NCBI RefSeq assembly: GCF_020740795.1 | Contig: NC_067304.1 | Span: 5,694,056-5,758,055 of the forward strand | Reading direction: 5' to 3' | DNA length: 64,000 nt | From: Apus apus | Taxonomy: Eukaryota > Chordata > Aves > Apodiformes > Apodidae | Shown: piece by piece, positions 14,401-27,720 of the stretch | How positions within the stretch are numbered: the first letter of the stretch is position 1 | Layout of the letters: every line of letters starts with the position of its first letter | Position numbers and translations under genes: made by a program | The notes under the pieces: generated by a model | Told to the model about the DNA's origin: nothing | Databases searched by the model: none | Seen by the model: only the letters and a program-made list of their open reading frames with translations

Positions 14401-15529
14401 ATCCCAGGAATGTCACCACGAACCACTAGAACAGATTGGGCAAGGCCAGGGAGAACAGGTCTGCAGAAGATACAACTTGTCCAGGATCTGATTTCCATTA
14501 ACTGCCATAAATCCTTGCTGGGGTGACCCTTTCCCTGGTGTAACCTCCTTGCACACAGCCCTGGAACAAGCTGCCATTCCCAAGGTATTCCTGCTGACCC
14601 TCACCCCATAGCTGCTCAGCACCCCAGACTACAGAAACAAGTGTTCCAGCTTTTCATACTGGTGGAAAAGGTTTCTAGCTGCTGTCTAGCAGACCTTGGG
14701 CAGGTGCTGTGGGCAACAGTCACATCACAAAGGCCCTGCTGGCCTGAGGTCACCAGATTCTGCAGAAATTGCAGATAAGATTCATGCCACGTGCCTGCAC
14801 CCCACAAGGCTTCCCACCTACAGCAGGAAGGCTGTTTAGAAAACACATCCATTGACAGATCATACTTCATAGCCACAAGGTGCAGGCATTACTTCAAGTA
14901 CTCCTGCTAGAATTTGATACCATCAAAGCTGGAAGGAACGAAGCCCTTCCTGGCAGTTCCCACCCTTGGCCCAGGTACAAGCCCTGTGCTCCAACAGGCT
15001 CATCCACCCCAGAGAGCAGAGCTGAAATCTGCCAACTCCAGCTCAGGAAAAACAGTAGTGCCCAAAATCCTCTGTTTTACAGGCATCTGATTCCACCACC
15101 TTTAATCTTTTCTGTCAGCTCTGCAAGATCAGGTATTAACATCTCTGTAACCTCTTGTACTAATTAAGATAGCAGATCTTTGGTATTCACCTCTCCACTG
15201 GCTTCAAAGCCCAGCACTGACAGGTTGCTCAAGTGTTGCTCCATTTCAGTGAGTGGCCCTTGTAAAACAGAAGTTATAATGAACACACCACAGGAACCAC
15301 GAGTAAAAGTGTGCAGTCATTACAGACTGGAGCTAAAAAACCTGAGCTGAGCTTTGCAAATTAACAGGTGGGAAGCTCAGTGTTATGGAAAGCAGCCACT
15401 CTTACCTAACATTCTGAAGGCAGTTTAGTTAGAGACCCGGACACTGCCCAGGTTCTGTCCTTTCTACAAAGCCACGCTAGAATAGATCCAGCCCTTTCAC
15501 TTCTCCAAAACACACACCAAGAACTGTGT

Positions 15530-15890
15530 CCAGCAGGAGTAGGGAGGTGATTGTGCCCCTGTGCTTGGCACTGGTGAGGCCACAGCTTGAGCACTGGGTG
15601 CAGTTCTGGGTACCACAGCATAAGAAAGACACTGAGGTCCTGGAGCGAGCCCAGAGAAGAGCAAAGAGGCTGGTGAGGGGTTTGAATTGTGCCAGGGAAG
15701 GTTTAGGTTGGATATAAGGAAAAATCTCTTTACTGAAAGAGCAGTGAGGCATTGGAACAGGCTGCCCAGGGAGGTGGTGGAGTCACCATCCCTGGAGGTG
15801 TTCCAGGATATAGTTTAGTGGTTGTGGTAGCTGGATTATGGTTGGAATTGATAATCTTGAAGGTCTCCTCTAACCTTAATGATTCTATGA
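15530..15890 (+). mobile_element. CR1 LINE, 5'-truncated and internally deleted
   Basis: This is the 3' end of a chicken-repeat-1 type non-LTR retrotransposon. The first part encodes the C-terminal end of the CR1 reverse-transcriptase ORF: translation from about 15,570 gives [17 protein letters not shown], then a [13 protein letters not shown] segment. The later part carries hallmarks of the CR1 3' region, namely a block reading 'ggaacaggctgcccaggga', then 'gtggagtcaccatccctgg', and an end in 'aatgattctatga'. Compared with my memory of the consensus, the block between the RT remnant and the tail is missing about 200 bases, and a further short deletion follows the 'gaggtgttcc' segment. The copy cannot encode a functional protein. 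Confidence 0.9.
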
Positions 15891-18800
15891 TATTACCCAC
15901 AACCTTAAAAGCTGCAAAGGCTTCCAGGAGACCCTGAAAAGTGAAGCCAAAGCAGTCTCAGGTAACTCTACCTGAGCAAGAAGTCCATCTTCTCTGAGCT
16001 AAGGAGATTTTTTTAGAAGTACTTCAAACACGCAGACACATCCCCCATATTTTAGCACCTAGTGCATTTCTTACCAACTCCAGCCCAGACTTTTGCAGCT
16101 GTGACATTTTCCTACTCTGAGAAGATTTCTGGCTGATCCCTCCACCAGTGACCCCTCCTTCCCACACCCCTGGAATGGTGCTGTGAGGCTGGACCTAACT
16201 CAGCCCAAGGCTTTGGGATTCAGGCGACACCAACCAGGTCAGGAAGGTTTGACCCAGCTGCAGATGAAGTTTGAGCTTAAGGCACAGCCCAGGACACAGG
16301 ACTGAACAGAGTTTAAAGCCTGAAAGCTGCTTAAGACTAAGAGTGTTATTTTCTGCTTGTCTGCACCAGCCACACTCACTGCTGAGACCCTCTGGACTTG
16401 CAGTTTGAGCTGCTACAGTCACAGGGAAACAGAACTATAAAAGGTGCTTTCTATTAAAATATCTCCAACTATCTGTGCAAGCAGCACAGGACACAACAAG
16501 GATGCAGCCAAGACAAGAAGAAACATTTGCAAAGGAATAAGAGAAACAAGAAGTTGATTAAACTACAGAACTGGAACAACTTGGGATCTCACTGAACAAA
16601 AGAAACCTCTCTGCTCTGCAGCTCCTTTGGTTACATACAAGGAGTTCAGCAAACAGGTCCCTGTCTCATGGCCCCAAGACAAAGCACAAAGGAAAGAGCT
16701 CCCAACTTCATCCCTTCTCCACATTTAAATAAAACACTAGCAAACATGAAAAGTTTGTAACTTGGAGAAAAACAACCCTCTCTTCCTTTGAATCACTTAT
16801 TCCAACAAAAAGATTAGAGGAAAGGTCTTCCAGGCTCCCCCCAATCACACATATCTAAATCACATGGCAACCAGACATTCAAAGATAACAAAAAAAGCAA
16901 GTAAATAAGAAGGAAAAAAGAAATAAAAACCCCAAATACCTTCTTCAAGCAGCTTTTTCAGTCCTCCAGGAGCCTAAGCTTCCACTTCTCTTCTGCTACC
17001 CCCCCACTGCCTGGGCTTTGCTGCACACATCACAGGGGGAGCCTCATTATTTCAATGCAATTCACCTTTGTCCCCTGATTGTGCATCTCCTGCACCTGGG
17101 GCTCAGCAGGGCCAGCCCTGCCCAGAGCAGCTGATCTCAATACAGCTCGTTTGGCCCCAGAGGGTCACGTCCCTGCACCCCCTGTCTCTGCTCAGTCCCT
17201 GGCAAAGGTGCAGAGATAAAAAACAAACAAAACCAAAAACCCCCATAAAACCAAACCCTGAAAAATCTTAAGGGGGGGAAAGAATTCCAATGGAGATTTC
17301 ATTACCTTTCTAAACTTCTCCACAGGATTTCACTTCATGCTAGACTCTCCTAACTTAACAGCACACTTGGCCAACTTAACCTTTGGAAAGGTTTTTTGTA
17401 TTGATTGAGTGTTACACAGACATTTACATTTCTTGGAGGGAGGAAGAGGCAGGGAAGAAAATCAAATTACTTTGCTTAGTGATCTTAATTATCTGAAATA
17501 ATTACCTTCAGTCAATCCTCAAACAAGAACTCTCTGGAGAACACTGCATTTCAGTTTGGATAAAGGAAAAGGAATTGAGTCCAAAGGAACACATTTTGTA
17601 ACTTATTTAGATATACCTAATTAACCAGCTGAGTGAGGAATCCAATCAAAGCTCCTCCATTACACTTAATTTTTTTAAGCCACTTAGGGGGGGAAAAAAA
17701 ACACAAAAGGAGGGGGCTAAAAGAGTTCTCTGTTTTAGCAAATAACTGAACAAATGGGTGAAAGGAGACCAGAAGTTAAATATTTTTAATAAAAGAGATT
17801 CATTTTCTAGCCAGGCCCAAGAGAGAGCCTTGGTAAGGCTGGTGTTTTGTACACAGCTCAATGCTGGAATGAGCACAAAGGGGTTTAGGCTTCTCAGAAA
17901 CAGGCAGAGCTTCATTAAGACCTTTTCAGTGGAACATGAGGGTGATACTTTGTTCTTGATGCAGTCGTAGCCGATGACAAGAAGCGCTCCCTGTTCCCCT
18001 CATTACAGAAAGCATTAGAGGGTCCTCCAAGGAGTTTTTTGCAGGGATTTGTGCCTGGTTTAGACAGAAGAAATGAAAAGGTGTGTGTAAAACTATTTTC
18101 CTAGATAAAACTGTGTGCACAGGATCATGCAAATAGGGGAAACTGCCTGTCTTAAGGCCCTCTGACCCGTTTTGATGTCTTTTGTCAGATTTTTGGGGAA
18201 CTAAGACTGAATGTGACCTTACACACTCACCCAGCACTTAGGGAGGTGACATTTTTCTGTGCTGTTTTCCTTTCTGTAAAATAAAATGAATAACTCACTT
18301 CTCAGAGTGCCAGGTAATACTTATAACATACCCCAGGTCCCCCAGATGAAGAGTAAAACATTGTTTCTATGCAGCTGGGATAGTTGCTCATCACAGGTAG
18401 TTTCTCTTCTGAATTTCCTTGTGCAGAGAAGCTCAGGCTAGCTTGTTAGCCCCCAAGGTAACTCAAGGACTTAAAGGCAGGATACTGTTTAAAGGTTCAA
18501 TCAAAGCAAACAAACTGCTAAAAATAAATTGGCATCCCATCTGTTGCCAGGCAGGGAATTCAGGCTCACCAGTCAGGGAATGGGATGAAGGGCTGCAATA
18601 AACACCCTTTGGAATGGGTATCTGACAAATTCTGTGGCCTCAGGAAAGTGATCTGATTTTCTCCTCCTCTTGCACAAAAAGTTGGAAAATGTATTTTTCC
18701 CAAGGGAGAGAAGTGAGTGTAGGCTTCTGCAGGATGGGAAGCAAACAAATATTAAGCCTCAAAGATTAATAATGTTCAGATTAACTCTTGCTGATAAGCA

Positions 18801-21800
18801 GGACCTCACTGGCAGGCTGGGAGGGCCAGGGGATGAGGTGACCCCAGCCCAGAGCCATATGACAAGCAGCAGTTTATTCCTTAACATCCTGGGAAACTAC
18901 CCCACATTCTGCTCTCTCCCAACAGCAAAAGCCATTCTGTGGCAAAACCTTTGCTCAAGGAGCAAATACTGTGCAAACCAACAGCATTACTGATGGAATG
19001 CAGCACTCAGTGTTGCTGGAGCACAGCACGTGGGCCCTGGGAAGGTTCCTTTCCAGGGGCAGATGCTGAGGGCAGCAGCATCTACACCAGGCTGCAGGTA
19101 ACAGGCACCCAGAGAGCAGTTTGCAGAGAATCCTCACTGTCTGCTCGGGGTGCATCTGACATACATTAAAAAGTCAATGAAGAGGAAAGGGCAGCAATTA
19201 AAGGTCATCTCATCTGAGCCCTGTCCTGCCAGCAGCAGCAGAGTCATGTGAAGCTGCTCAGCAGGACCAAAACACTGGTGAAAACTGCACATTCTGAGTG
19301 GGTCCTACTGGGACCCCGCCCAGGGCTGGCAACCCTGCTCCTGGGGGTTTGATACCCCACACGTGAAGTGGTTTGTCCTGAACAAGAGCACGAAGTACAA
19401 TCATGATTCATAAATAGTTACCATATTAGTGGGATGCTGGGATGTATCATCTGGGGATATCCCTGCAAATTCATTGGTAAGTTCTAGAAACTATCTTCCT
19501 TTTGGCAAGTGTCCCCCTGACCCCCTGAGCAGCTGCCATCCACATCCTCCAGGACACTCCCTGTGTGGCTCCAAGCACTGGCAGCAACCTGCACTAACAG
19601 AGCAGATGTGATTGGGTACATTTTTTTAACCAGGGTAGGAAGGCAATAGAAAAGGATAAGGAGAAAATGCTTTGCTAGGAAGTATCTGGTAGAACAGTCT
19701 TTACTGTTCATCTGCTTCTCTATTAATTATTGGAGAAAATATTAACATTTTAATTCAGTGAAACACCACATGAGAATGATTTCTGCATTTGCATCTACAG
19801 AGGCCTTTCCCTTCCAGAAGGACCACCTCTTCCTAAGAAGCCTGATTTTCCTGGCACTGAATCCCCTGCCTCCTTCCAGCTCCCACCCTCGCTGTCCTTT
19901 CACCTTTCCTGTTTTCCCAATCTGCTTTTACACCCTCTCTCAAAAGAAGGCACTGATCAACTCACCCACACGCACACAAGAAATACAAAGTCTGATGCTG
20001 TAACCATGAAGCTTCCACATTAAATCCACCTTCAGCTTGTGTGGCAGGAGCTCTGCTGTGCTATCACCACCACTTATTTTAACTCCTTTTGTGATTTCCC
20101 CCTCACCCTGGTGAGAGATGCTCGGAGCTTTTGTTGCAATTCGAGCTGTAAGATTATTATGAACCAGAAGGTTGAACTGAAACTTGAAGATGCAAAACAA
20201 CAAGGATCCCAGCCAAGCTGGTGGGGATGCTCAGAATACCCTGCATCCTCTCTGCCAATGCCAACCTGCAAACGGACACCTGACAGCTATTCCTAGTTCT
20301 TTGCAATATAAATAATGAATGGTTTCACACTGGGAGGAATCAAATGGCACCAGATGACTCTGGTAATAAATCAGGAGAGAGGCAGGTGGTCTCTTGTCTG
20401 GCATCTCAAAGCTGATGTGCAGCTTTATGAGGAAGGAGGTGGTTCTGCTACAGACCCCATCAATATAAATCTCAGACGTTAGGAGCTGCAGCACTTTTCA
20501 TGCTGGTTTTAAGCATTGTCATAATTCTAGACTCTTATGAAAATTCCTTGGCAAAGCCCTGGGCTAAGGAGCACTGCTGCACCCCTCTAACTTTGGGACT
20601 TATGTTCATCACTGGACCCTAATGCAAACTTTGTCATTCATTGACACACTCCCTGCCAGTCAGGCTAAGGAAAATCCTAGTAAATACCTGGATGTTTGGG
20701 ATTGAGAAAAACTGATCTAAAACCCACCTTCTTCCACCTGTCTGCTAGGGAGCCTGACTTGCTTTTAGACCTCAATAACAAGTGGTCATTTTGACCACAT
20801 AGATACCTAAGCACCTCTTTCATCACCACCATGAAGCCCAAGCCATCCCCACGTGTGTGTCCGTGCAGGACAAGGGCCCCCCCTGCCACGGGCTCTGTGC
20901 TTCTGGGGATGTGTGACGAGCAGAGTCTGTGTGTCTGGAAACTACCCCTGGCTGGAACAACTGTGGAAAGGTTTAGCTCCAGCAAGGCTGCAAACAGGGT
21001 GTGCTCATCCGTCTGCCACAGGTTCCCGGGCACAGCAGGTCTATTCTCTCTCCACCTTCTGTGGTTTTCCTTCCCATTCAGCTCATATTTGAGTGATTTA
21101 TCCACTTCTTTACTCAGCTATTCTAGCCTCATTCTCTAACATGCTCAGAAAACTTTTACACTTGGGGGGGGAAAAAACCCCAACAGAGACTGTGTCACCA
21201 TCTCAGTTACCCAGCCGGGGGCGCGGCGGGGCCGGGGCGCCTGGGCGGGATGGGCTGCACCTGCAGGGACTGGCAGGTCTCCTAGGAAGGAGGTGGGAAA
21301 GTTCCTTCTGACAAGAAGTGGGTTTGATTTAGCGCTGCTATAACGAACTGCATGGTGTGTCTAAAGATGACGGAGTACCTGGAAGGCAGTCTATTGACTG
21401 GTAAGGATAACTGCCATCTCTTTGAAGAGAGCAGAGAAAAGGTTGTTTAAATGGGGTTGGAAATGTTCCCTGTGACAGAGCAGACACATTAGCTGCCAGC
21501 AGCCATCCCACAGCTATAACCAAATGGTCAGGAAGCAGATATTCTCAATCATTACTTCTAGCAGGACCCAGGCAGATAAACATTTCCCCAAACATCACCA
21601 AAATGGGGTAATGGCACCTCAGGAAACGAGACGAAACCGTGTCTCTGGACATCGTACACACAGGTGAGTGACTGAACACTTTCAAGTGGGGATGGCCAGG
21701 TGGGTCACATGGGAAACATGAGGACACTGTGACAGAGCTTCATTCAAGGAGCAGTTTGCAATTTCAGGCAAAGCTGGCTCTTACCAGTACTCCCACATGC

Positions 21801-24800
21801 CGAGAGATGGACCCTGTGACTGCTTATGAAATATTTTGTCATTTAGCTTCCACTTTTCAGCAAGCTGATGAAAAAAAAAGCATAAATCCATCAGACATGT
21901 TGTCTTACCAACTCCTGATATGTTTTGGCTACTTACAGAGAGTAAGAGAAGTCTTTGGAGCAGATGTGAAATTCAGATCTTGTTTGCTCACTTGTCATCA
22001 CTCAGAAAGCAAAACAAACACTCCTGCTCCTGCAAACAGGAGCCCTCGTGTCCCGCTGCTCCACCTGCTTGCTTGATCTCCCCTGTGGATGGAGGTTCCT
22101 TTTGGTCCATGGCCTGATCCCACATTCCTTAAAACTTGCTGTGAAGCACCAGGGAAGCAGCCACAGTGAGCCCAGGAAGTTCTGTAAATCAGTCTATGCA
22201 GGATGTCAAAGACATGACTCACAAGAAACACCCAGATGCAATTCCTACTCACGGAGAGCAAGGGGTGTGAAAAATTATGTCATTAACACTGATCTCTGGC
22301 CAGTGTGTTGGCCAGTATTTTCACTGGGAGTTCCTCACTCCAAGAGGCGCATTTCACAGGTGCATGAAGCCACCCACCAACTCAGGGTAACACTAAAGCA
22401 GCCAGGAGATCAGTTCTTTACAAATACTCATTTTCCTTCTCTCCCTTTCAACGTGCTCCCCAGACTTCACAATGTTTCTCGTGTGACACTCCAAGTTGTG
22501 GAGCTGGCTTGGCAGGACTTCCACTTGCTTCTCAAGAAGTGATACATGAGTTTTTCAGCATCTTCTCCTCATATCTCAGCTGCCCTTCCTGGTGTTTGGC
22601 TGTGATCCCCAGGGAACTCAAGTCAAGGTTATCTCCATCCTCCCCCCGGACTGTGGGGCGGATCAGGAGGTGGTGTTGGGGTATCACTTACAGGAGGGGT
22701 TTTTCTTGTTGTTTTTGTACCTGTAATCACAGATAAAACAGAAAAAGTGATATGAAGCTCTGCTATCTGGCCCAAGAGGAAAAAAAAATCTTAACAGAAA
22801 CACACATAATCCCATTTGAGACAAGTCCAGAAGAAAATAATTGGATCTTTCTCAAGCTCAGTTCTACAGCACCGTTATCTCCTTGATTATTTACTGCACA
22901 CAGTAATAAGCAGACAAAGAAAAATTGCTCTTGGTAAAGTCTTTCAGCCAGACTTCAGCATCCTGAAAGATTTATTTTTTAAACTGATAAAAGCAGATTA
23001 TTCTTTAACTGGCAAAGCTTAATAGTTTTGGTTTTTAACAGCCACCACACGGGGTAAAAATAATTGTTCTGGAGATCCCCAGGGACAGGCAAGACGGTGA
23101 CGGGACCAGCCCTTGGTGCTTCCACAGCACGTCTGTGCTCAGGGCGTGGGAGATAAACCCCAAGACAGAGCCGGGCTGTCCTTGGCCGTGCTTTGCATCA
23201 GTGATCTCTGTCTCTCCAGGAGAGGTGCTGCCTCCCTCTGCAGCTCAAAGCAAGGAGCGGTGGTGGCAGCAGTTGGGAAGGACAAACTCCTCAAGGCTTC
23301 AGGTGCAACCCCAACCCAGCAGCCCCCGGGAACTTCTCCCTCCCCAGAAGCACAAAATTCAGCTCTGCATTTCATGGATGCATAATTAACCTCTCGAGTA
23401 AACATCTATTCAAGCCTACATAATTAGTAGTTAATTTTTTAAAAAGCTAATGAAAGGCCCTTTTAGGTTCCTAATTGGCTGCTACTTCCTATTAGTCAAC
23501 TCTGAGCATGAGCTGCCAGGATGGGAAACACACTGGGTGGCAGGGGGGGAGTGGGAGGATGGAGAGGAGATGGCCAAGCCTGGGAGGCCTGGGCAAGGCC
23601 ACCTCAGTGGGCTGTCACTGGGAATCACTGCACATGATTCAGAAGGAGCCACACTTCAGCTGAAGAAATTCAGTCTCAAACCCAAAGGTGTTGAAAATTT
23701 GGGAATGGTGGTTTGGACAGTGGGTCAAGATGTGTCCCAGAAAGACAGTTTTCTATTAAAACAATGGCAATAAGAGGTGTGCTAGCTGGAATTATTGAGG
23801 GACAGATAATCAAGCTGCACAGTAATGCCTGAACATCTTAATTAACAGTGCATACTTATCAGGAGTTAATTGAACAATTCTTTCCCATTTTAAAATGAGT
23901 GGTTACCATTTAATTCCCAGAACCACAATTACCAGGTTAGGAAAAAGTATAAAACCTGCAGCTAGGTTCTTTGGGTAACTCAGTTACCAATTCAATCACT
24001 TTGTTTATAAAAATAGCACCAATAAGAAAGGAGCAGCACTTTCCAACAGCGACAGCACAGATTCCAAAAAGCAGCATCTGGTTCCACGTCAATTAATTCC
24101 CAATCACGCAGTAAGTGAAGGAATCTCCTTGCTTTACAATCAGTGTCTGTGTTTTAAGGCAGCAAAGGAAAGCAAATAATGCCTACAGATCGCACAAGAG
24201 AGGAATACATCATTGAATTGCACGTTATTTCCAGGACCTCATCTAGAATAACACCTTCCCCCATCCAACCGCTCAGAAATCCCAGTTGCATTGCTTATAA
24301 ATTTCCTTATATACTTATCTTAGCTCCGAATTCCCTGTTTCCATCGGCTGTGCTGCAGTGCTCTCTGCTGGCACCAGCCTGCGAGTTCCCGGGATGCTAG
24401 AGCCGAGCACAGGCAGGGACAAGGTTGTCACAGCCCGAGTGTGACCGCCCGGGGCTGCGCTGCTGGTGCTGCCGGCCCCGAGGATTTACAGCCCCCGAGT
24501 CCAGCTCCGGGAAACCCTGAGGTGACCAGCACCTTGTATTTGCTTTCTGAGTTTCTATTTACACTCAAGGTGTCACGTCTCAAAACTTCTCTGCTTGAAA
24601 CCCCCTGTGCATGCACCTCCCGACCCACGGCCCTGCTGCCCTCTCACTGATCATACTGAGCAGAACTTCTCTTGCCTCCCACCTTTACAAAAGCTCTCAG
24701 CTCCTCCCTTCTCACTAGAGGATACCTCAGCTAAGTCTGACCATTTTATTCATTTCCAAGGCAAATGCCTCTGCCATTGTCTAATGAACCACACCCAGGA

Positions 24801-26299
24801 CCAGGGGCAAGGACCGGGTGTGATTTTCTTGAGATCCCCTCTGCAGGTGGATCCCTGTCCCCTCGGCAGGGCTCACACGCCTTCCCAACACCTCTGCAAA
24901 GGGGCTGCAGGAATCTGCACGTTGTGCTGTTGGTTTCCATCACACCTCCTCACTTCTGATTCATGCATTAACAACTAGACTGCTGCCTGCTCTGAGTGCC
25001 TTTGGTTAATAACTGCTATTTTAACTCGAGCCCAGTGAGAGCTCAGCAAAAGTCCCTGAACTGAATTGCCTGTTGTCCTATTTTTCTATCGGGCTGGGTC
25101 AAGAGCCACCATCTCAACTGCTTCTTCTTCCAACAGCAAAACGAACCTTTTTGGTTTTCTCACTGTTTCTGAAGGCCAGACTGATGGTGGGGGGGAGGCT
25201 GCAGCTCTCACTCACTGAAAGCCCTGCTCTGCTTTGTTTTTTTCAGGCAAGTTCCCTCCTACCTCAAACTGGTGGCAGTTCTAGCACTGCCCTGCTGCCG
25301 TCACGCTCTTTCTGCATTATGAGTGTTTTCTGATTTATAATACATTTACAGAAAGAGCTACAAGAGCAGAGCAGGTTTGTGTGCCCACTCCAGTGCATCC
25401 CAGCCAGCTCCTCTTCACGACCAAGAAAGTCACAACACAGGACTGTGACACCGTAAACACTTCCCTTTTGTTCTCATTAGCTCTGCCTTAAACTTATCCC
25501 AAAGCAATCACATTAAGGCAAATCGTGTCCTTTTTAATTCAATTTCCCATTAATCACCCTACAACTTGGCTCGGCGCCCCCCTCGCGAAGCAAAGCCCAG
25601 GGGTCAGACACAGCATCCCGGGGAGGAGGGATGCTCAATGCTCATGCACAGATGCCGGTTTGTCCTCCCTGTCTGATCTCTGTTGAGAATTAGAACCGTG
25701 GCGAACCTATTTCCGTAAAGTTCCTGGTGCTTTTCTCCTCTGCTCCCCCCGTGCGCGCCCAGGAGGCAGCAGCAGCACTGGGCTCGGCTCAGGGTCCGTG
25801 GGTTCCTTCAGCTGAATCTCTCTGGAAATGCCCTCCCTGGTCCAGGCTGCCCCTCATTTCTGCCTCACCCGACAGCACAAGCTTTAACTGCAGCTCTTCA
25901 CGGTCTCGTTAGAGCAGGATTGCTGAAAGCTTTGGAGAAAGTGAAAGAACTCGGGGAAGTGAATAAGAAAACCCCGAATCTTATACAGGAACAAGAAATT
26001 AGATGAGAACCGAATATGACAAAGACAACAATACTGAAAGCATTACATTGGCTTATGTTTTAAAAGTGGAATTAATTAGATGGGAATGAAAAAGCAGGCA
26101 GCAGAAGTGGGCAGCACCTTTCTTTCTCCAGGTCTGTCCCGAGGAGGGCAGAGCAGCCCTGGCCGGGCACCAGCCAGGAACTGGAGGGCACTGGGAACCC
26201 TGGACACCGGGGGCACCACGAGCACTGGGCACCACATCCAGCAGCCAGGGCAGCCTCTGCCTCCCACTGAGGGCTTCTGCTCCCTGCCAGCTCCCGGGG
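15891..26299. other. Intergenic region without recognisable genes
   Basis: No exon, RNA gene or intact mobile element was recognised. Content is AT-rich sequence with small GC/CpG-enriched spots at about 21.21-21.26 kb, 24.37-24.50 kb and 25.57-25.77 kb. A motif-dense AT-rich block at 23.76-24.13 kb contains several TTAATTA-like homeodomain words. None of the open frames has splice-supported or family-supported coding character. Confidence 0.55.
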
Positions 26300-26375
26300 G
26301 CTTTCACAGAACTGCCTTGGTTGGAAAAGACCTTCAAGACCACCAAGTCCAACCATTAAGACTGACAAGTCCTTA
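26300..26375 (-). mobile_element. Short CR1 3'-end fragment
   Basis: Read on the minus strand this stretch matches the terminal part of the CR1 3' UTR: a 'gttggacttggtggtcttg' segment followed by 'aaggtcttttccaacc' and an end resembling 'ttctgtga'. Only about 70 bases are recognisable, so it is a severely 5'-truncated or eroded copy in the opposite orientation to the copy at 15.5 kb. Confidence 0.75.
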
Positions 26376-27189
26376 ACCTTTACACCAGGCTGCAAATGGA
26401 AACCAGAGGGATGTGTCTGTACCCACACCCACATCAGGGCACACATCCATACCTGGGGGCTTCTACACCCCAACAATTGTGGCTCTGGCTCAGGGTCTCC
26501 CAGGGCTGGCAGTGGGGCTGGATGCCCCTCATTCCTGGCGGGTATGAACGAGGCTACATGGTGCTGCCACATGGAAGACATTACATGGAGGAGGAGATGG
26601 AGCTTTGCAAAGGTTTCTAAGATGAGGTCAATGCAAATTCCACTAAAACTTGGCACTAAAGAAAACCTTTGCCTTCAAATCCACATTCTGACCAAACCCC
26701 CTGGTGCTGTGGAGTTCACGGGGCTGCAGTCCAGCCAAGAAAGAAATGGAGAACACTGAACAGCCTTGGCCTGGGAACTGAGCTACTGAGGAAAAAAACA
26801 GAAAGAAAAAATAATGTGATTTTCTAGTATTGCCTCAGAGTTGATTTATTCCTGGTATAAAACCAAACCTCACAACACCCTGTACGTTTTTCACACATTA
26901 TTCTAGATGGCAGTGTAAATCAACCCAGAGTGCAGCCCGTAAAGTTGTTATTGTCATCTCTAAAAATCCTACACTATAGAAAAGATTCAAAGAATGATTA
27001 ACATTTCCTACACCCACATGTGCTGTGCTTCCTGGGAAGGCACCTGCCCAGAGGTTCTGGAAGTCAAAACAGAGCCATTGTACGGTTCAGAACGCTCCAA
27101 AACTCTTGGGATGGAGGTTAACCTCTGCTGCAATGATTTTTCTCCATGGTTTTGTGCCACCTAAAAATGGTGGAGAGCATCACCTTCCT

Positions 27190-27720
27190 GGGGTAGGAGG
27201 GGAGAGGGCTGGGCTGCTGGAGCATCCCGGCGGGAGAGCCCGGGCCGCGCAGCTCCGCGGCCCCGCAGAACTCCCGCTGCCCGCCGAAAGGAAACAGGGC
27301 ATTGCGATCTGTTCATTATTTGTTTTAAATACCAAGAAGTCATTTGGTTGATTGAAGCCAATTCTATGTGCGTTCCGCCCAGGAATATTTCAATCCCAGC
27401 CCCGGCGGCGGCAGGAGCAGCTGGATCCATCCCTGCCGGGGCTCCCGCATCTCGCCGCCGGTGCCGCCGGGGTCGGTCCCGGTCCCGGTACCAGCAGGGA
27501 GGTGCGGGCTCACCCCGCCCCGCGGCTCCGAGAGGGGCTGCCTGGCACCGTCACGGCTGAGCCGCCTCCTCCTCTAATCCCCGCAGACCGCGGGAGCCCG
27601 AGGAGCTGCCAACAGGAGTTGCTCGCTCCGTGCTGACTCGGGTAAGCACAAAAACCTTCTTTCCTTCCTAATTTCGCGTTTCCTGCCCGTTCCGGGCGGC
27701 GGGGCAGCTGGGATGCTGGC
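27190..27720 (+). promoter_or_regulatory. CpG island, probable CAMK1G promoter
   Basis: CpG dinucleotides are dense here (several dozen by eye, interrupted by a short AT-rich gap at about 27,296-27,356), in contrast to the AT-rich surroundings. A CCAAT word lies at 27,358-27,362 and a GC box (CCCCGCCCCG) at about 27,513-27,522. The island ends near a strong splice donor at 27,642, and the next gene on the plus strand is CAMK1G, whose first coding exon lies 4.4 kb downstream. Promoter function is inferred from position and composition; no TATA box is evident and the transcription start cannot be fixed. Confidence 0.6.
27480..27641 (+). other. CAMK1G: Probable non-coding first exon of CAMK1G
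   Basis: The sequence ctcgg followed by GTAAGC at 27,642 is a good U2-type splice donor inside the CpG island. No coding sequence links it to the kinase, and the human gene also begins with a non-coding exon. The 5' boundary given is arbitrary within the GC-rich block. The partner acceptor would be at 32,034/32,035 (tcctcacag). A transcript read across this junction would confirm it; other upstream starts are possible. Confidence 0.45.

Larger units (their letters stand above)
1..15529. other. Intergenic region without recognisable genes
   Basis: No open frame here shows family similarity, exon-like splice borders or a conserved motif that I recognise, and all long frames look like chance. 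The sequence is mostly AT-rich, with stretches rich in TAATTA-like words (for example 3.4-4.1 kb, 5.4-5.8 kb, 6.3-6.8 kb, 8.1-8.6 kb) that could contain regulatory elements. Two 13-base A runs lie at 4339-4351 and 7977-7989. By synteny with human 1q32 this flank would lie between CAMK1G and the MIR205 host-gene region, but I did not see the mature miR-205 sequence. Absence of genes is inferred by inspection only. Confidence 0.6.

Noticed and set aside
1-27200. Search for miR-205, expected in this flank by human synteny
   Set aside because: The mature miR-205 sequence was not seen on either strand. In human it lies much further away, so absence is unsurprising.
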